Below are positions 30,627-33,109 of a stretch of DNA of 33,109 bases, in pieces. The notes beneath the pieces are model-generated. The model did not search any database. It was not told where the DNA came from and was given only the letters and a program-made list of their open reading frames with translations. The stretch lies in the NCBI RefSeq assembly GCF_030530635.1, contig NZ_JAUMUL010000037.1, positions 1 through 33,109 on the forward strand, given 5' to 3'. The translations under genes were made by a program, and so were the position numbers. This DNA comes from Actinomyces sp. GTDB lineage: Bacteria > Actinomycetota > Actinomycetes > Actinomycetales > Actinomycetaceae. Position 1 is the first letter of the stretch, and each line of letters starts with the position of its first letter.

Positions 30627-30651
30627 ACGTACTACGTCTATCGTAGTACGT
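30627..30651. promoter_or_regulatory. Palindromic operator upstream of the PadR gene
   Basis: ACGTACTACG-TCTAT-CGTAGTACGT is a perfect 10-bp inverted repeat 69 bp before the PadR ATG and 50 bp before the divergent arginase-like gene. Half sites related to TAC(G)T fit autoregulatory PadR operators. A short ATG frame (30659-30727, 22 codons) between operator and padR overlaps the padR start and may be a leader peptide or chance. Confidence 0.7.
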
Positions 30652-30719
30652 TGGACGTATGAACACTGTCACTACCCTCAAGCAGCCCCCGCGGCCGCAC
30701 GATCCCGGAGATCATCGCG

Positions 30720-31073
30720 ATGATTAGCGCCGACGCCATCCGTGGCTACATCGATCTGATCGCACTCACGCTGCTGCGTGACCGGCCTTCCTACGCCTAT
30801 GAACTCGCCAAGACCATCGCCGAGGTGGCGCAGGGGCAGTACACGATCAAGCAGACCACGCTGTACTCGGCGCTCAAACGCCTGGAGTCGACAGGACTGG
30901 TCTCCTCCTTCGCGGATACCAGCGAGTCGGGCAAGCCGCGCACCTACTACCGGCTGACCGAGGCCGGGACCGCCCACCTGATGGACAAGCTCGCCGAGTG
31001 GGAGGACACCAAGGCCCTCATCGATCGCTTCGCCCTGTACGCCTCCACTCGCCCCTCCCCCGCGGAGCCCTGA
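30720..31073 (+). CDS. PadR-family transcriptional regulator
   Basis: The protein has 117 residues with a PadR winged helix-turn-helix: DLIALTLLRDRPSYAYELAKTI, TIKQTTLYSALKRLESTGLVSS (recognition helix) and the wing RTYYRLTEAGTAHL, followed by a short dimerisation helix. GGAG (30707-30710) lies 9 bases before ATG 30720. Small PadR proteins of this kind repress their own operon and the partner membrane-protein gene that follows; that partner is present 61 bp downstream. The palindrome at 30627-30651 is the likely site. Confidence 0.93.
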   Translation: MISADAIRGYIDLIALTLLRDRPSYAYELAKTIAEVAQGQYTIKQTTLYSALKRLESTGLVSSFADTSESGKPRTYYRLTEAGTAHLMDKLAEWEDTKALIDRFALYASTRPSPAEP

Positions 31074-31134
31074 TCGAGCGCCACCCACTAAAACCCAGAT
31101 CACCCGCCCCCGCCAAGCACACTAGGAGCCCCTG

Positions 31135-32211
31135 ATGAATGCCATCAACACCTTCCTCGAAGCCATGTTCGCCCCCTACCCCGCCACCCCGCGCCTACTC
31201 GAGGCCAAGCGAGAGCTGCACGCCATGATGGAGGATGCCTATGCCGACGCCATCGCCTCCGGGAGGTCTCACAACGAGGCAGTCGGGTCGGTGATCACCG
31301 ACTTCGGCAACCTGGAGGAGCTGGCGCCCGTGTTGGGCATCCTCCCCGACATCCGCGGCGCCGCCGCCCAGGCGTATGCGGTCCCCGGCGACGAACCCGC
31401 CACGGCCCCGGCCGCTCCGGAGGCAGCGCCGTCGGACTACCCAGTCATCACCCTGCCGGAGGCTCAGGCTCTGGCCGAGGCGCGACGCAGCACCGGCACC
31501 CTACTCGGCAATGGCGTGGCCCTGTGCGTGCTGGCAGCGGTGCCGCTGTTCACCTGCATCGGCCTGTCGACTGCCGGCATCGGCCTGATCCCCTGGGATA
31601 AGGACCAGGCCGCATCGGTTGGGGGTCCCCTCACGTTGGTAGTGGTGGCGCTGGCCGTTTCCCTGTTCATTCGCCGTCATCAGGCCTTCACGGGCCTGAC
31701 CCATCTAACGGACGGCAAGTTCACGCGTAATCCGGTCGTATCGGCGTGGACCGCGCGAATGCGCCTGGAGCATGAGGGAACACGGACACGCGCGCTGAGC
31801 ATCGCCGTCGCCCTGTGGATCATGGCGCCAATCCCGGTTTCGGGATCAGGCATCATTTTTCAGGACTCGAACAACAATGCGGGACCGCTGTTGGGCGTAA
31901 TTCTCAGCCTGCTCATGGTGGCTGCCGGCCTACGCATCTTCCTGCCGACGATCTGGGCCGCCATGACGCATAAAACCGTCACCGAGGCGGGGCGCCCCGC
32001 CGACGCCCCGCCCACCTGGCGCAACCCCGAAGAGAACTCCTTCACCGAGGCGATCGCCGGGCCGTACTGGATCGGCTGCATAGCCATCTACCTCGCCTGG
32101 TCCTTCATCGGCTCCAGCTGGGACATCAGCTGGATGATCTGGCCGATTGCAGGCGTCCTGTTCGGCGCGATCGCCGCAGGCGAGGCCGGCCTGCGCTCCT
32201 GGCGCGTGTAG
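31135..32211 (+). CDS. Permease-prefix-domain membrane protein, PadR partner
   Basis: The protein has 358 residues. The first 70 form the soluble 'permease prefix domain 1' (TPRLLEAKRELHAMMEDAYADAIASGRSHNEAVGSVITDFGNLEEL), followed by a Pro/Ala linker and about seven TM helices (about 122-142, 153-180, 219-240, 252-270, 305-325, 330-350). AGGAG precedes ATG. Genes of this kind travel with PadR regulators and are thought to be membrane sensors or parts of stress permeases; precise function is unknown. The operon pattern with the PadR gene is typical. Confidence 0.85.
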   Translation: MNAINTFLEAMFAPYPATPRLLEAKRELHAMMEDAYADAIASGRSHNEAVGSVITDFGNLEELAPVLGILPDIRGAAAQAYAVPGDEPATAPAAPEAAPSDYPVITLPEAQALAEARRSTGTLLGNGVALCVLAAVPLFTCIGLSTAGIGLIPWDKDQAASVGGPLTLVVVALAVSLFIRRHQAFTGLTHLTDGKFTRNPVVSAWTARMRLEHEGTRTRALSIAVALWIMAPIPVSGSGIIFQDSNNNAGPLLGVILSLLMVAAGLRIFLPTIWAAMTHKTVTEAGRPADAPPTWRNPEENSFTEAIAGPYWIGCIAIYLAWSFIGSSWDISWMIWPIAGVLFGAIAAGEAGLRSWRV

Positions 32212-32891
32212 GCACTGCGAGTTCGAGGAGGAACGTCTCATGCTCGTCAACCAACACGCAGGGTCACCGAACCGAAGGACGCCGACTGCGTGCGAGCGCT
32301 CCGGTGCCGACCGCTCCCCTGGGGAGCGCTCGAGTTCGCGGCGTGACGCGGTTTTCTTACTATTCGCCGAGCGAGGCACCGTTACTGAGTCACGCGTTTC
32401 AATGGCAGCGCTCGCGAGATTCGGATGCCGGCCTACTCGCCGGCTACCGTCGACGCCGGGCAGCTTGCCGCCGGCGCATATTCCGGCGACCGAAGGCAGG
32501 GAGTGTCCAGATCTATGACAAACGATGTAGGAGGCGGCACCGGCCGCAAACAAAACATTGGAATCATGCGGGTGTCAGATCGGCTCTCGCGGCCGTAGGC
32601 GGCGTTTGTCATCGATTTTGACAACCATAGGAGCATCATTCCGTCCCACGGCGGGTCACACCACACCACCCACCCCCACAAAGCAGAAGAGCCCCTTCAC
32701 GGATACCACAACGACCGGCAGGTTGTGGGTCTCGGCGCGCTCACGCAGACGCCGCCGGACAGCGCCCTGGAGGGCCGGGCCGCGTAGTCGCGGGCTAACC
32801 CGCGCCCGCGAGCAACTCCTACCGACGCATCAGACCCGAGGAGCAACACGTTTGCGCCTATAACCCGCAACCGCGGCCGGAAATGAGCGAA
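32212..32891. other. 680 bp with no convincing gene
   Basis: A 92-codon frame at 32240-32518 has an excellent ribosome binding site (GAGGAGG 8 bases before ATG) but weak codon bias and an Arg/Ser/Pro-rich product, so I think it is a decayed or chance frame. Competing short hairpins lie at 32294-32331. Inverted 10-mers ATGACAAACG and CGTTTGTCAT (32515-32524 and 32603-32612) enclose 78 bp. I find no IS ends or transposase remnant. The rest is unassigned. Confidence 0.5.
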
Positions 32892-32920
32892 GCCCCCGGG
32901 ACCTTGTGAGTCCCGGGGGC
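32892..32920. terminator. Intrinsic-type hairpin beside the tRNA genes
   Basis: Perfect 11-bp stem (GCCCCCGGGAC / GTCCCGGGGGC) around a 7-base loop. It lies 9 bp beyond the 3' end of tRNA-Phe, so it probably ends the tRNA transcript on the minus strand. Confidence 0.7.
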
Positions 32921-32928
32921 CATCGCCG

Positions 32929-33001
32929 TGGCTCCGACCGGCGTCGATCCGGTGACCTTTCGATTTTCAGTCGAACGCTCTACCAACTGAGCTACAGAGC
33001 C
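32929..33001 (-). tRNA. tRNA-Phe(GAA)
   Basis: Seventy-three bases read on the minus strand: acceptor GGCTCTG pairing with CGGAGCC, D-arm GCTC-AGTTGGTA-GAGC, anticodon arm CGACT-GAAAA-TCG with anticodon GAA, T-arm with TCGA-type loop (CCGG-ATCGACG-CCGG) and discriminator A. All four arms pair. CCA is not encoded. Confidence 0.95.
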
Positions 33002-33048
33002 TAGAGGCTGGGTCGCCCAGCCGTTTCCGACTGAGCGACCCGCTTCCG

Positions 33049-33109
33049 CGACCTCGACGGGACTTGAACCCGCGACCTCCGCCGTGACAGGGCGGCGCGC
33101 TAACCAACT
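33049..33109 (-). tRNA. tRNA-Asp(GTC), truncated by the window edge
   Basis: The 3' 61 bases are present: D-loop AGTTGGTTAGCGC, anticodon arm CCGCC-CTGTCAC-GGCGG with anticodon GTC, T-arm GCGGG-TTCAAGT-CCCGT and acceptor strand CGAGGTC with discriminator G. The 5' acceptor lies beyond the window. It is 47 bp upstream of tRNA-Phe, the usual tRNA-Asp/tRNA-Phe cluster. Confidence 0.93.

Overview
High-GC, GC3-biased DNA with actinobacterial gene families throughout (an SCO6880-type conjugation cluster, PadR with a permease-prefix partner, leaderless-looking promoters). Gene content suggests an Actinomyces-like host (Actinomycetaceae); this is inference from family flavour, not a match. Two parts are visible: the right-hand portion of an integrated conjugative element (1 to about 21,842) and host chromosome (about 21,842 to 33,109).

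The join is marked by the 3' half of a tRNA-Lys(UUU) gene at 21801-21842, with no matching 5' half. This is the usual attR scar of an element inserted in a tRNA gene. The other end, with the intact tRNA, should lie left of this window.

Element, left to right. (1) 1-7854, plus strand: a type IV secretion operon with a truncated Pro/Ala-rich protein, two small pilin-like membrane proteins, an SCO6880-family protein, a VirB4-like ATPase, a VirD4/TraG coupling protein, a NrdH-like redoxin and two accessory proteins. (2) 7857-12007, minus strand: a four-finger Cys-rich protein and a 1202-aa MobF relaxase-helicase. (3) 12008-12473: a gene-free region with a perfect 21-bp inverted repeat, the best oriT candidate. 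(4) 12474-15690: a membrane protein, small unknowns, a serine resolvase and a BrnT/BrnA-like toxin-antitoxin pair. (5) 15920-21784, minus strand: a tightly coupled chain of about a dozen genes running inward from the att end, mostly small unknowns, then ParA, a ribbon-helix-helix ParB and an Xer-like tyrosine recombinase.

Two sequence systems stand out. The first is a 9-bp repeat family (roughly RCTAGTYSG, about 20 units) in three in-phase arrays: beside the recombinase, inside the parB coding sequence, and inside the first large gene at the att end. I read these as a dispersed centromere (parS) for the ParA/ParB pair, written partly through protein-coding DNA as Xaa-Thr-Ser tripeptides. The second is a motif, GTGCGGGGC-N4-TC-R-CATATA-G5/6-T, in front of three element transcription units: secretion operon, finger-relaxase operon and the 12474 membrane protein. 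It suggests one conjugation regulon.

The chromosomal flank holds a small membrane protein whose reading frame runs into the att site, a GlsB/YeaQ-type protein, gluconokinase, an AEC transporter, MsrB with an endo/exonuclease/phosphatase-family protein, a carboxylesterase with Cys in place of the nucleophilic Ser and a readable promoter/operator, an MscS channel, an arginase-family enzyme with Cys in place of one metal His, a PadR regulator with its membrane partner, about 700 bp without a convincing gene, and two tRNA genes (Phe, and Asp cut by the window edge).
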